DNA of 64,000 bases from Candidatus Poribacteria bacterium (GTDB lineage: Bacteria; Poribacteria; WGA-4E; PCPOR2b): contig JAJECO010000053.1 in the NCBI GenBank assembly GCA_022822005.1, positions 143,460 through 207,459 on the forward strand. Reading direction: 5' to 3'. A program made the translations under genes and the position numbers. Within the stretch, counting starts at the first letter, position 1. Every line of letters begins with the position of its first letter. The notes below the pieces were generated by a model. That model searched no databases, was not told where the DNA came from, and saw only the letters and a program-made list of their open reading frames with translations. Below, in pieces: positions 26,349 to 34,493 of the stretch.

Positions 26349-27887
26349 CTATTCCGCACGGGGGATCAGGACGCTACCATCAGGTAATGTGGCGCGAAAT
26401 GCAAATGCCCAACCACAATAATTGGATCCCAGTGTATTGCTCAGTTTGAGGACGATTGTGTTCTGCCCCTTCTTTAGATCGACTTGGAGGGTCTGCTTAC
26501 GAAAGGCACCGTGGTGTCCGAGATCCATCCGATCATCCCTATTCACTCGCAGAATCAACCGGTCGTCCCACGCCAAACGGAGGCTCGCCGCTGTGTCCTC
26601 CGCTACCTCTAAAACACATCTCGCTATAGCCATCGCATCCCGACTGTTGCTGGGCGTACCTCGTATGTGGGGGCGAAAGATATGATTGAAATCTACGAAC
26701 CCACGAAGTGCGAACCGCTTCTGCCAACGGGCGACATCTCTGCCGATCTCACGAGATTCCTCTGTAAGCCAAGGAGATTGTTCGTCGTGCATACCGTCGA
26801 AAGTTGCCTCGGGGTCAAAATCGGTCTCCGCTTCCAGATTGGCTTCCATGGCACGCTCCTCACGATTCCAGAACGGACCGCATACCCACCAGCTGCCGGT
26901 GTCCGGCAGCGGAAGGTCATGGGTCCCCTTAGGCAGCTCACCCCACGGCGATTCAAATCGCTCGGCAGGTTGGAGTCGTTCCCAATCCGGCATCTCGAAA
27001 AAGGGTCTGACCGGTCCTTCCTGATACCAGTACGATGTCGCACAGATGTCATTGCGCATCGAGCCAAACCGCACATGGATCGACTTCCTGAATTCAATCG
27101 TATCCCGCTCAAAGAACCGGTAACCCACCAATCGCTGTGCAGGTCGGGCTTGACCGACATCGGCGTGTGTGTAATAGGGCATACCTGCGTAAAGATGTGT
27201 TTCTGGATCGTGTAACGCACCACCGAACGATGAACCGAATGTATCCTCGCCTCCAACCCCTCGAAGGTAGGCAGGGTGATCGCCATCGCCGTCTATGTAG
27301 ATGTTGTCTCCTCCACCGTGGCTCCAGCGGTCTGTATCGTCGTAAAGCCGTACGCCGTAGGAAAACCCGATCAGTTGCCCCGGTCCGTCCGCGTCCAAGA
27401 GCAAGAAGTCCTCCCCATAGCGTTCCGTCGGTGCCTCGCGCCGCCACCGGGCACAGAAGCGGCGTGGTTCTTCAAGTTCTTGATTCGGGAAACGATGCCA
27501 ATTCACGAACATATAAACCGAGCCATCCCCGCCGCCAGACTCCACCTCGACTCGGGCAGACCGTGCGAAAGGCATGTCGAAATAACAGTTGTAACCGCTG
27601 AAACCTTGCACGGACAGGTAGCGCGTGTTCACTGGATACCAAGGGAGTCCGTGCATCACCCCAAAAAAGTCGCCGAACGGCGCCTCGACGTAGGGCACGG
27701 ATTCATCGTCAAAATAGATACGCATGATAGCGTTCCGACCATTCCCCTCGCGCCCGGCTGTTCCCCACATATGGCGTATGCAGCCCGGTCCCTCCAAGTT
27801 CGCGAAAGTTGTCCGCTCATTCGTTTTCACCCGTTGAACTACACTGATCCGGTCCGATACAGCGACCTTCGGCAGGTTCAAATTCAT
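26349..27887 (-). CDS. DUF2961 / GH172-like glycoside hydrolase
   Basis: A 512-residue protein of the DUF2961 family, now linked to GH172, whose studied members act on fructofuranose or arabinofuranose linkages. Typical phrases are ANLEGPGCIRHMWGT, MRIYFDDESVPYVEAPFGDFFG, SVQGFSGYNCYFDMPF, VNWHRFP, GQLIGFSYGV, DTFGSSFGGA and GYRFFERDTIEFRKSIHVRFG, the last carrying candidate catalytic acids. A C-terminal beta domain (about 390-512) is added. No signal peptide is seen. The start overlaps the MscS stop by ATGA and has GGGAGGAG upstream. A cleavage role on furanose-containing glycans is plausible, but the family is broad. Confidence 0.8.
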   Translation of the reverse strand: MNLNLPKVAVSDRISVVQRVKTNERTTFANLEGPGCIRHMWGTAGREGNGRNAIMRIYFDDESVPYVEAPFGDFFGVMHGLPWYPVNTRYLSVQGFSGYNCYFDMPFARSARVEVESGGGDGSVYMFVNWHRFPNQELEEPRRFCARWRREAPTERYGEDFLLLDADGPGQLIGFSYGVRLYDDTDRWSHGGGDNIYIDGDGDHPAYLRGVGGEDTFGSSFGGALHDPETHLYAGMPYYTHADVGQARPAQRLVGYRFFERDTIEFRKSIHVRFGSMRNDICATSYWYQEGPVRPFFEMPDWERLQPAERFESPWGELPKGTHDLPLPDTGSWWVCGPFWNREERAMEANLEAETDFDPEATFDGMHDEQSPWLTEESREIGRDVARWQKRFALRGFVDFNHIFRPHIRGTPSNSRDAMAIARCVLEVAEDTAASLRLAWDDRLILRVNRDDRMDLGHHGAFRKQTLQVDLKKGQNTIVLKLSNTLGSNYCGWAFAFRATLPDGSVLIPRAE

Positions 27888-28825
27888 CGAATCTCTCCTC
27901 CCTGTGCAGGTGTAGAAAGATCTGTCGGCAGTTCGTCTGAGATTGCAACGGGCGGAGGATTTTTCAACGAGTAGAGCACCTCGGAGTGTGGATAGCAGAA
28001 TTCCACCTTGTCATTTGCGCCGAACGCCCTATGGATGATTTTTACAATATCACTGACATTCTCTGCGTAATCCTCAGGGGTTGTCCTATAGCGTAAACGC
28101 ATCAGCACCCCCGCATCAAATAGCTCTGCCCTGATGAAAGGTTCTTCACCAGTTATCTCAATCGTGTCCGCTGTAACCTGTTTTGCTGCCTCAACTAAAA
28201 TCTTTTCCGCCTCATCCCAATCGGATTGGAATGTTAGGCGTACCGGCACCTCACTCAGGATATACTCCACATCAAAGGTATAATTCGTAATTGTCTGACT
28301 GAAAAGGATCGCATTCGGGATCAGTATCCCACGACCGGAACGCTCCTCACCCGCCACAGTGCCACCAACCTGATTCAGGATCACATGGGTGAGTGTGATG
28401 TCCTCCACATCCCCCTTGATACCAGCAATAATGACCCGTTGCCCAATTCTAAAAGGACGTTTCAGAATCAGCATGAGCCATGCAGCAACGCCAGTTACAG
28501 GGGCTTGCAATGACCAACCGACAACCATTCCCAAAAAGCCTGCGGAAATACCGAGCGCTTGGATCGAACCACTCAAGCTGATCACACCGAAGATTACAAT
28601 GATGATCACCCAGACAAACGTCCATGTCAGCATGAAATTATCGGCGTTTTCCGTTTTCAATGCCCGCCTATAGACATATGCTCTTATAGGGCGTGTCAAA
28701 ATTGCTTTAACTAACAGCAGCGTAGCGATGGTTGTAACACTTAGCATTACCCCACGGTATTGGGATTGACTCAGCGTAACAAAAAGATCTCTGACGATGT
28801 TCCACGCTTCCAATAACATTTCCAT
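27884..28825 (-). CDS. MscS-family mechanosensitive channel
   Basis: A 313-residue small-conductance mechanosensitive channel. N-terminal transmembrane helices lie at about 25-45 and 65-90. The pore helix and linker read SAGFLGMVVGWSLQAPVTGVAAW, matching the Gly/Ala-rich TM3 of MscS. The beta domain contains RPFRIGQRVIIAGIKGDVEDI and GRGILIPNAILFSQTITNYT, and a C-terminal alpha/beta domain follows. It opens under membrane tension to release solutes. It is unusual to find it as first gene of an operon with a glycosidase and a sulfatase, with an ATGA overlap to the next gene. An extended -10 promoter lies upstream. Confidence 0.9.
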   Translation of the reverse strand: MEMLLEAWNIVRDLFVTLSQSQYRGVMLSVTTIATLLLVKAILTRPIRAYVYRRALKTENADNFMLTWTFVWVIIIVIFGVISLSGSIQALGISAGFLGMVVGWSLQAPVTGVAAWLMLILKRPFRIGQRVIIAGIKGDVEDITLTHVILNQVGGTVAGEERSGRGILIPNAILFSQTITNYTFDVEYILSEVPVRLTFQSDWDEAEKILVEAAKQVTADTIEITGEEPFIRAELFDAGVLMRLRYRTTPEDYAENVSDIVKIIHRAFGANDKVEFCYPHSEVLYSLKNPPPVAISDELPTDLSTPAQGGEIR

Positions 28826-28906
28826 CCGTATTCACCCTTCTTATCAATTTTTTTGAGAATATGTATATCAAGATCGATACAACCATCTGCTTCTTTCGTT
28901 CAAAGA

Positions 28907-28915
28907 ATTATACCA
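28907..28915 (-). promoter_or_regulatory. Extended -10 promoter for mscS operon
   Basis: On the minus strand TGGTATAAT matches the extended -10 (TGn TATAAT) about 85 bases before the channel start. The -35 region at the usual distance is weak, as is common with extended -10 promoters. Confidence 0.5.
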
Positions 28916-28958
28916 TAAATCTATCCTCAACCTGAATCGATATTTCCGATTTCTTGGT

Positions 28959-28988
28959 TTGAACTTGACCGTTATCAGTCCCTATGAT
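28959..28988 (+). promoter_or_regulatory. Sigma-70-like promoter for DUF6807 gene
   Basis: TTGAAC, an 18-base spacer and TATGAT lie about 65 bases before the TTG start of the DUF6807 gene, back to back with the mscS promoter. Confidence 0.5.
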
Positions 28989-29053
28989 ACCATCTGTCCT
29001 CACATGGTCTCATTATACCTATCACCACAATTTCCCACACAAGGAGCAAACCG

Positions 29054-30175
29054 TTGAAACAGAATCCAAACACCGTCGCTGTCAAAGTCGATGCCGGCGC
29101 CATAGATCGAAATAACGACCTAATCCGACTCCCTTTCAATCCGAAAGATCACTTTCCCGATTGGCAGGAAGGAACTGCAACACTCGCCATTTCCCAAACG
29201 GATGCGGATGGATCGCCGTTAGATACGGAAATCCCTGCTCAGTTTGAACCGACAACCCGTGAGTTAGCGTGGCAAACCGGTTCCCTGAGTGCGGGGGAAT
29301 CTGCACGGTACGCTATCCGGGTCGTTGACCTACCACCCAACAACCGATACGCTATCGAGCAGAAGCCGGCACATCTCCTGATTACCGTCGATAATCAGGT
29401 GTTCGCACGATACAATTTCTTGGGCGTCTGGAAGCCGTACTTTTGGCCCGTGAATGGAACTCACGGCACGGTTGTGCGCGGAGCAGGCGGCGGCGATCAT
29501 CCACACCACACAGGGCTCTATCTCGCCTACGGTGGGCATGGCGAAGGTGGATCGGCGAATATCTGGTCGGATTGGGATGAACCACCTTATGGTCCCTGCG
29601 GGAAAATGCTGCACCAACGGTTTATCCGACTCACCGCTGGACCTGTGTACGCGGAATTCGTGGAAGACCTGATCTATGTCAAAGGAAACGGCGATCAGAT
29701 CCTAACGGAGACTCGAACGGCGCGTGCTTGGTACGCCGACAACGGGAGGCGTTTTCTGGATATTACTCACGAAACCACGCCGCCGATAGATATTGGGGAC
29801 AGACAGTTTCTCCTCGTTGCACGGTTGAATCCATCTATGAATCTGCCAGATGAAGGGCATGTCGAAAATTCGGAGGGACTGATCGGTCGACAGGAGGTCC
29901 ATCATCAGCGAGCGCGGTGGTGCGATCTCGGCGGCACTGTAGGCGATGGTGTGAACGGACTCGCGTTGTTTGATCACCCAGAAAACATCGAACACCCCGG
30001 CTTCTTCGGCGAGATTGCCGTTCAGCAACAGATGAGCATCCTCCATCATCCACCACACAATAACGTCCGTCTCCAATTCCGCACCTATATTCACGAAGGC
30101 ATTACGCCGGATGCAGCGGTCGAATCCCATTATCAGTGTTACGCCAATCCACCGAAGGCTGAAATTTGCGCCTGA
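29054..30175 (+). CDS. DUF6807-family protein
   Basis: A 373-residue protein of the DUF6807 family, sometimes mislabelled PmoA. Marks are ARYNFLGVWKPYFWPV, GGDHPHHTGLYLAYG, NIWSDW, MLHQRF and FDHPENIEHPGFFGE. It is a beta-rich fold found in glycan-catabolism regions of Planctomycetes, Poribacteria and Bacteroidetes, with no established activity that I know of; the conserved His cluster HPHH could bind metal or sugar. Translation starts at TTG, supported by AAGGAG eight bases upstream and no better ATG. The creatininase-family gene follows on the same strand, with its start after a 32-bp gap, so the two are probably co-transcribed. Confidence 0.75.
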   Translation: MKQNPNTVAVKVDAGAIDRNNDLIRLPFNPKDHFPDWQEGTATLAISQTDADGSPLDTEIPAQFEPTTRELAWQTGSLSAGESARYAIRVVDLPPNNRYAIEQKPAHLLITVDNQVFARYNFLGVWKPYFWPVNGTHGTVVRGAGGGDHPHHTGLYLAYGGHGEGGSANIWSDWDEPPYGPCGKMLHQRFIRLTAGPVYAEFVEDLIYVKGNGDQILTETRTARAWYADNGRRFLDITHETTPPIDIGDRQFLLVARLNPSMNLPDEGHVENSEGLIGRQEVHHQRARWCDLGGTVGDGVNGLALFDHPENIEHPGFFGEIAVQQQMSILHHPPHNNVRLQFRTYIHEGITPDAAVESHYQCYANPPKAEICA

Positions 30176-30207
30176 TAAAGAGACCACCCGAAACTGAGGA
30201 GAATCTA

Positions 30208-31053
30208 ATGAAATATCGTTTCGCTGAAATGATCTGGTACGAAACCAAAGCGGCTGCCGAACAGGACCGCGTCGCTGTCCTCCCCGTTGCAACCTATGAA
30301 GATCACGGTCCCCATCTCCCCGTTGATACGGATGTCGTCCTCTGCACGGGCATCTGTGAACGCGCCGTAGCACGCATCCCATCGGAAGCGGTGCTTGCGC
30401 CGCCAGTCCCGCACGGCTACAGTCCGCACCACATGGATTTCCACGGCACACTCACCATCGGTTGGGACACCTTTATCAAGTATGTCAGGGATGTCTGTTG
30501 CAGTCTTGCCCACCACGGGTTCAAGCGAATCCTCATCGTCAACGGTCACGGGAGTAACGCGTCTCCCCTCGACCTCGCGGCACGGCTGACGAATATCGAA
30601 TATGAGGGGAAGATCCTCTGTGCCTCAGTAAATCATTGGGACACCCGTAAAATTAAGGATGTCGGTGCCGAGGTCAGGGATTCCGAATATGGTGGAACGT
30701 CGCACGGCGGGGAATACGAAACCGCGCTCTATCTTGCCCTAAAGCCAGATTTGGTCGATATGAGTCGAGCGGTTGACGAAAGGTCGCCGTTGCCACCGAG
30801 TTTCAAGACAGATCTGCTCGCGGGCACACATCCCCAAGGGTCGGCGGCGCGTTTGATACCGTATTGGAGTTCACAGACCGCAAGCGGTGTGTTAGGCGAT
30901 GCGACCAAAGCCACCGTGGAAAAAGGGGAGAAATTCTTGGAGGCAGCGACGGAGGGGCTTGTTGAATTGATCCGTGAATTGAGGGGAACGGAAATCCCGC
31001 CTCGCCGTGACCAGCACGAGGAGCATATGTCAAGAAAGACCGCATGGACGTAG
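30208..31053 (+). CDS. Creatininase-family amidohydrolase
   Basis: A 281-residue metal-dependent amidase of the creatininase family, which includes creatinine amidohydrolases and deformylating or dehydrating relatives. Metal ligands are visible in ATYEDHGPHLPVDTD (Glu31, His36, Asp40), VNGHGSN and the late Glu of HGGEYETAL. The start at 30208 is chosen because GAGGAG is correctly spaced; an earlier frame start would overlap the DUF6807 gene. The protein is cytoplasmic. The exact amide substrate cannot be inferred. Confidence 0.85.
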   Translation: MKYRFAEMIWYETKAAAEQDRVAVLPVATYEDHGPHLPVDTDVVLCTGICERAVARIPSEAVLAPPVPHGYSPHHMDFHGTLTIGWDTFIKYVRDVCCSLAHHGFKRILIVNGHGSNASPLDLAARLTNIEYEGKILCASVNHWDTRKIKDVGAEVRDSEYGGTSHGGEYETALYLALKPDLVDMSRAVDERSPLPPSFKTDLLAGTHPQGSAARLIPYWSSQTASGVLGDATKATVEKGEKFLEAATEGLVELIRELRGTEIPPRRDQHEEHMSRKTAWT

Positions 31054-31059
31054 GAATAA

Positions 31060-31170
31060 TTTAAGCTGCTGCTTAAAGCGTGCCGTATTGCGTTTCTCAA
31101 CCCCGCTCGGCTTGGATAGACATATCCAAGCCATCTTGGGTGGGATGCAGCGGATTTGTCAATCCGCTGC
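31060..31170. repeat. Three consecutive perfect hairpins with 4-base loops
   Basis: Between two convergent genes lie three clean stem-loops: TTTAAGC/GCTTAAA with loop TGCT (31060-31077), GGCTTGGATA/TATCCAAGCC with loop GACA (31109-31132) and GCAGCGGATT/AATCCGCTGC with loop TGTC (31147-31170). The last two have the same loop on opposite strands. None ends in a strong T-run, so they are not classical terminators. Confidence 0.75.
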
Positions 31171-31279
31171 GAGCGGTGATTTTCTCATTTTCATTCTTAT
31201 CTACCCAAGCTGCGCGCTATTTTTAAGCGTCCATAGACTCAACGCAGGGAAGGCAGATCCCAATTTATCAAACGAGCCT

Positions 31280-32254
31280 TTAGGCAAGTCGCTTCAGCAG
31301 AGTAGACGGCACCTGCCGTTCGCCCAGCGTGAATGCCTCACCCTCGCCAGTCGCATCAAACCCCAACGATTCAAACAGTGCGCGCTTATCTTCATCCTCG
31401 ACGGAAAGCGTTGCCTGCCATTCCGTTGCCCCACGGTCACCGCCCCAGTCCATTGCTGCCTGGATTAAATACCCCCAAGCGTCCAGTCGGGATTGATGCG
31501 TAAAACCGTCTACATGACACACACCTGACTCGTCAAGCCGGGCAGTCCCCAAGCCAATCAGATGGCCGCTGTCCGCCCCCGCCCCAAACCATGCGCCGTT
31601 CTGTTCTTGGAGGAGTGCATCGTATTTTGGATACAGCCCCATACACGAGGATTGTAGGGCGTAGCGGGTCGAAAATATGCCCGCATTCGCGTCTAACACC
31701 TGCCAGTCGTGCGGACAAACGATCAGCGGAATCATGGGGACTCGGTGTGCCGCTGTGCCCGGTATGACGGTAGTTTGTCCCGCCGCTTCCCTGAAATAGT
31801 CCACCAGAAACGCTTCCGGTGACTTGCCAGATACGATCAGTGCCATCACATTGGCACCGGCGAGTTTCCGCCAACCGAGTCGATAATATATCCGTGCTGC
31901 CGCGGGGTTTCCTGTGCCGAGAAAAAATGCTTCACCGCCCTGCTCTCGAAAATCGTTCAGAGCACATTCACAGAGCTGGGCAGCGATTCCCTGACGCCGA
32001 AACGTAGGCGGCGTCGCGACCTCTCCCAGCCCGCCCAAGCGTGGTTCTGCTTTGCCAACTGTGAGATGAGAGGTGCCCGCCAGGTCTTCCTCCTCCCGCA
32101 TCAGGTAAAGGATATCTTCGTTATCTTCGATTTCATTGCCAGCAAAGATGGGTTTGAAGTCTTCATAAGAAGTCTCGAAAATTTCCTCCCAGAATGCGGT
32201 CAGCTCTGGAATAAGCGCCTCCGGTAGGGGCACGCTGATCCTCGTAAAATCCAT
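31280..32254 (-). CDS. GNAT-family N-acetyltransferase, two-domain
   Basis: A 324-residue protein with two acetyltransferase-like halves. The first has the acetyl-CoA motif GEVATPPTFRRQGIAAQLCE (about 95-115) and LGTGNPAAARIYYRLGWRKL. The second (about 200-324) ends in SVEDEDKRALFESLGFD, a weaker copy. The substrate is unknown. The start at 32254 is favoured by GGAGGG five bases upstream; a longer frame to 32428 would run into the sulfatase gene. It follows that sulfatase by 32 bases on the same strand. Confidence 0.8.
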   Translation of the reverse strand: MDFTRISVPLPEALIPELTAFWEEIFETSYEDFKPIFAGNEIEDNEDILYLMREEEDLAGTSHLTVGKAEPRLGGLGEVATPPTFRRQGIAAQLCECALNDFREQGGEAFFLGTGNPAAARIYYRLGWRKLAGANVMALIVSGKSPEAFLVDYFREAAGQTTVIPGTAAHRVPMIPLIVCPHDWQVLDANAGIFSTRYALQSSCMGLYPKYDALLQEQNGAWFGAGADSGHLIGLGTARLDESGVCHVDGFTHQSRLDAWGYLIQAAMDWGGDRGATEWQATLSVEDEDKRALFESLGFDATGEGEAFTLGERQVPSTLLKRLA

Positions 32255-32286
32255 AATTTCCCTCCATCCCAACAAAATCGGGACGA

Positions 32287-33771
32287 TTAAAGATTCATGT
32301 GTTCTTCTTCTGGTAAGGACACAGGCTTCGCATCCTCCGTCCCAATGCTCCAGTCCGCCAAACGCAACCGCAGGTCTGCCAGTACGTCCCGGTGGGCGGG
32401 ATTGTCTACCACATTCTCCAATTCCCACGGATCGTTTTCCAGATCATACAGTTCGTCCCGATCGCCCATCGGATCGTGCACATATTTCCACGACCGGGTA
32501 CGCGCCATCTTGCGCCTGCCCTCTGCTTCTCGCCACTGCAAGGACTGTATCAACGCCCGCCTGCCGTAAGGTTGAGGCAGTTTTTCCAAATCTGCCAAGC
32601 GGAAGGGCGGTCCCCCGCTGCCGTATTCAGAAAAAGTAACATCTCGCGGTTCCGTATCGGTGACGGTTGGCAGGCTCTCACCGTGCATCGAGCGGGGTAT
32701 ATCTAACCCTTGAAGCTCCAGCAGCGTCGGCACGATGTCGATTAGGTTCGCCATGCTGTCGTCACGCACATTGGTAGGAACCTCTCCGGGCAAAGAGACA
32801 ATCAGCGGCACACGGGTCAGGCAGTCGTAGAAGACACCGCCCTTGCACTGCATCCGGTGCTCACCGATGAAGTCCCCGTGGTCAGAGCAGAACACCACAA
32901 TCGTGTTTTCGCGGAGACCGAGATTTTCCAGTGCGTCCAGAATCTGTCCCAACGCATCGTCAATAAAGCGGACCATGCCGTAATACACCCCCATAACGCC
33001 ATACACATCTTCAAGCGCATCCGCTTCCACCCCCAGCATCTGATGCAGCACACGATTCCGCTCAGGAGCGCGTTCATCAAACTCGTTCTCCCGCCAAGGG
33101 GGCAGATCGATTTTCTCAGGCGGGAACATCGCAGCGTACCGCTCCGGTACCACCCAAGGCTCGTGCGGATCTGGAAACGAGACCCATAACGCAAACGGGT
33201 CATCTCGGTGGGCTTCCAGAAATCGAGTTGTCTGACCCGCAATCAACCCTGTGGAGTAGTCCTCTAACGGAAAATCGGAGGTAGCATAACCGAAGCGCGG
33301 GTTCTGGGGCGTCATTGTCCGCCGCAGTTCATGGGCGGCCCGGATCCCTTCTATTGGACGAAACCATTCCATGCCGCGAGTCTCCGCGTGTCCCGACATC
33401 CAACCGTGACCGACCTCGCACCACGTATCGAAAAGTCCTAAATCCTCCGTACTCTCGAAACAGTGGTTCTTGCCAATCAAGCCGGTGTGGTATCCCGCAT
33501 CCTTCCAGAGTTGGAACGCATGGGTCGCATCCTCTGGCATCAGGGTCTGATTGCGTCTGCCACCATGCGAATGTGGGAACTGCGACGTCCAGAGCGAAAT
33601 TCGAGCTGGAACGCACAGGGGATGGGGCGTAAAGGCATTTTCAAAGAGCACCCCTTCGTTCGCCAAGCGTTCCATGGATGGCGTTTCGCAAAAAGTATTG
33701 CCGTAGAGGTGGCTGGCGGTGGCTTTCTGCTGATCTGTCATAATCACCAAGACGTTGGGTCTGTCGGACAT
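32287..33771 (-). CDS. Type I sulfatase (CVPAR)
   Basis: A 494-residue sulfatase with Cys53 in CVPAR followed by ISLWTSQFPHSHGG. Other active-site stretches are MTDQQKA at the start, GLIGKNHCF, VSFPDPHEPW, VFCSDHGDFIGEH and QCKGGVFYDCLTRVPL. The layout resembles choline-sulfatase-type and heparan/iduronate-type sulfatases. No signal peptide is present. AGGAG lies about ten bases before the ATG. It forms a unit with the GNAT gene. It is the third sulfatase in the window; each has a different C-x-(P/A)-x-R variant, so they are old paralogs rather than recent copies. Confidence 0.93.
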   Translation of the reverse strand: MSDRPNVLVIMTDQQKATASHLYGNTFCETPSMERLANEGVLFENAFTPHPLCVPARISLWTSQFPHSHGGRRNQTLMPEDATHAFQLWKDAGYHTGLIGKNHCFESTEDLGLFDTWCEVGHGWMSGHAETRGMEWFRPIEGIRAAHELRRTMTPQNPRFGYATSDFPLEDYSTGLIAGQTTRFLEAHRDDPFALWVSFPDPHEPWVVPERYAAMFPPEKIDLPPWRENEFDERAPERNRVLHQMLGVEADALEDVYGVMGVYYGMVRFIDDALGQILDALENLGLRENTIVVFCSDHGDFIGEHRMQCKGGVFYDCLTRVPLIVSLPGEVPTNVRDDSMANLIDIVPTLLELQGLDIPRSMHGESLPTVTDTEPRDVTFSEYGSGGPPFRLADLEKLPQPYGRRALIQSLQWREAEGRRKMARTRSWKYVHDPMGDRDELYDLENDPWELENVVDNPAHRDVLADLRLRLADWSIGTEDAKPVSLPEEEHMNL

Positions 33772-33894
33772 GTCGCGCTAACTCCTATCGTGGTTTGTCA
33801 TATCAAATTTTGGTTATGGTAGTAGATATCCAGTAGTTTGTCGAGCATAAAATTTGCTTGCGTTCCCAAAATAGTCTCGGATGTCGGTATACTA

Positions 33895-33923
33895 TTGACA
33901 ACGACCTACGCCTCTGCTAAAAT
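33895..33923 (+). promoter_or_regulatory. Consensus sigma-70 promoter for nusB
   Basis: TTGACA, a 17-base spacer and TAAAAT lie about 120 bases before nusB. This is the best match to the vegetative promoter consensus that I saw in the window. Confidence 0.75.
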
Positions 33924-34043
33924 TAGGTTTCGCGGGAAAAAGTGACCTGCGAGCCAAACCAAATGCAATAATGCTAAGACGCAAAAAAATAAAAGCACTC
34001 TGCACCATTGCGACTTTGCATTCAACTGGACGGGTGGACAATC

Positions 34044-34493
34044 ATGAGAAACACGCGCACACAATCCCGGGTTCTTGCCCTTCAGATGCTGTATCAGATA
34101 GAAGTCACGAAAGTTCCAATTCGCGCTGTCCAAGAATGTTTCTGGCAGGTCAACGACGCGTCAAAGACCGTTAAAGAATTCGCCGATCTGTTGGCGGAGG
34201 GTACAATGGAACATCTCGGCACGATTGATCCGGCGATTCGCTCGGCAGCGACCCATTGGAAGATCGACCGTATGCCGGTTGTTGACCGATGTCTGCTGCG
34301 GAGTACCACGTATGAGCTGCTCTATCTCATTGACATTCCGCCCGCTGTTTCAATCAATGAAGCCATCGAATTGGCAAAGAAATACAGTACCGAGGATTCA
34401 CCACAGTTTATCAACGCGATCTTGGATAAAATCAAAGATATGGGAACCGAAATGGTTGGCTTAGCAGATCTACGAACAAGTAGGAGTGAATAG
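34044..34493 (+). CDS. nusB: Transcription antitermination factor NusB
   Basis: NusB binds boxA RNA with NusE and helps antitermination on rRNA operons. The 149-residue product begins RTQSRVLALQMLYQIEV and contains IDRMPVVDRCLLRSTTYELLY and PPAVSINEAIELAKKYSTEDSPQFINAILDKI, which are the family's core motifs. The start at 34044 is the ATG directly before RNTRTQSR; an earlier in-frame ATG is unneeded. A consensus promoter lies upstream. The next gene begins at the base after its stop codon. Confidence 0.93.
   Translation: MRNTRTQSRVLALQMLYQIEVTKVPIRAVQECFWQVNDASKTVKEFADLLAEGTMEHLGTIDPAIRSAATHWKIDRMPVVDRCLLRSTTYELLYLIDIPPAVSINEAIELAKKYSTEDSPQFINAILDKIKDMGTEMVGLADLRTSRSE

Noticed and set aside
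31147..31170. Rho-independent terminator between convergent genes
   Set aside because: The stem is strong but no T-run follows on either strand; it fits better with the TGTC-loop hairpin class.
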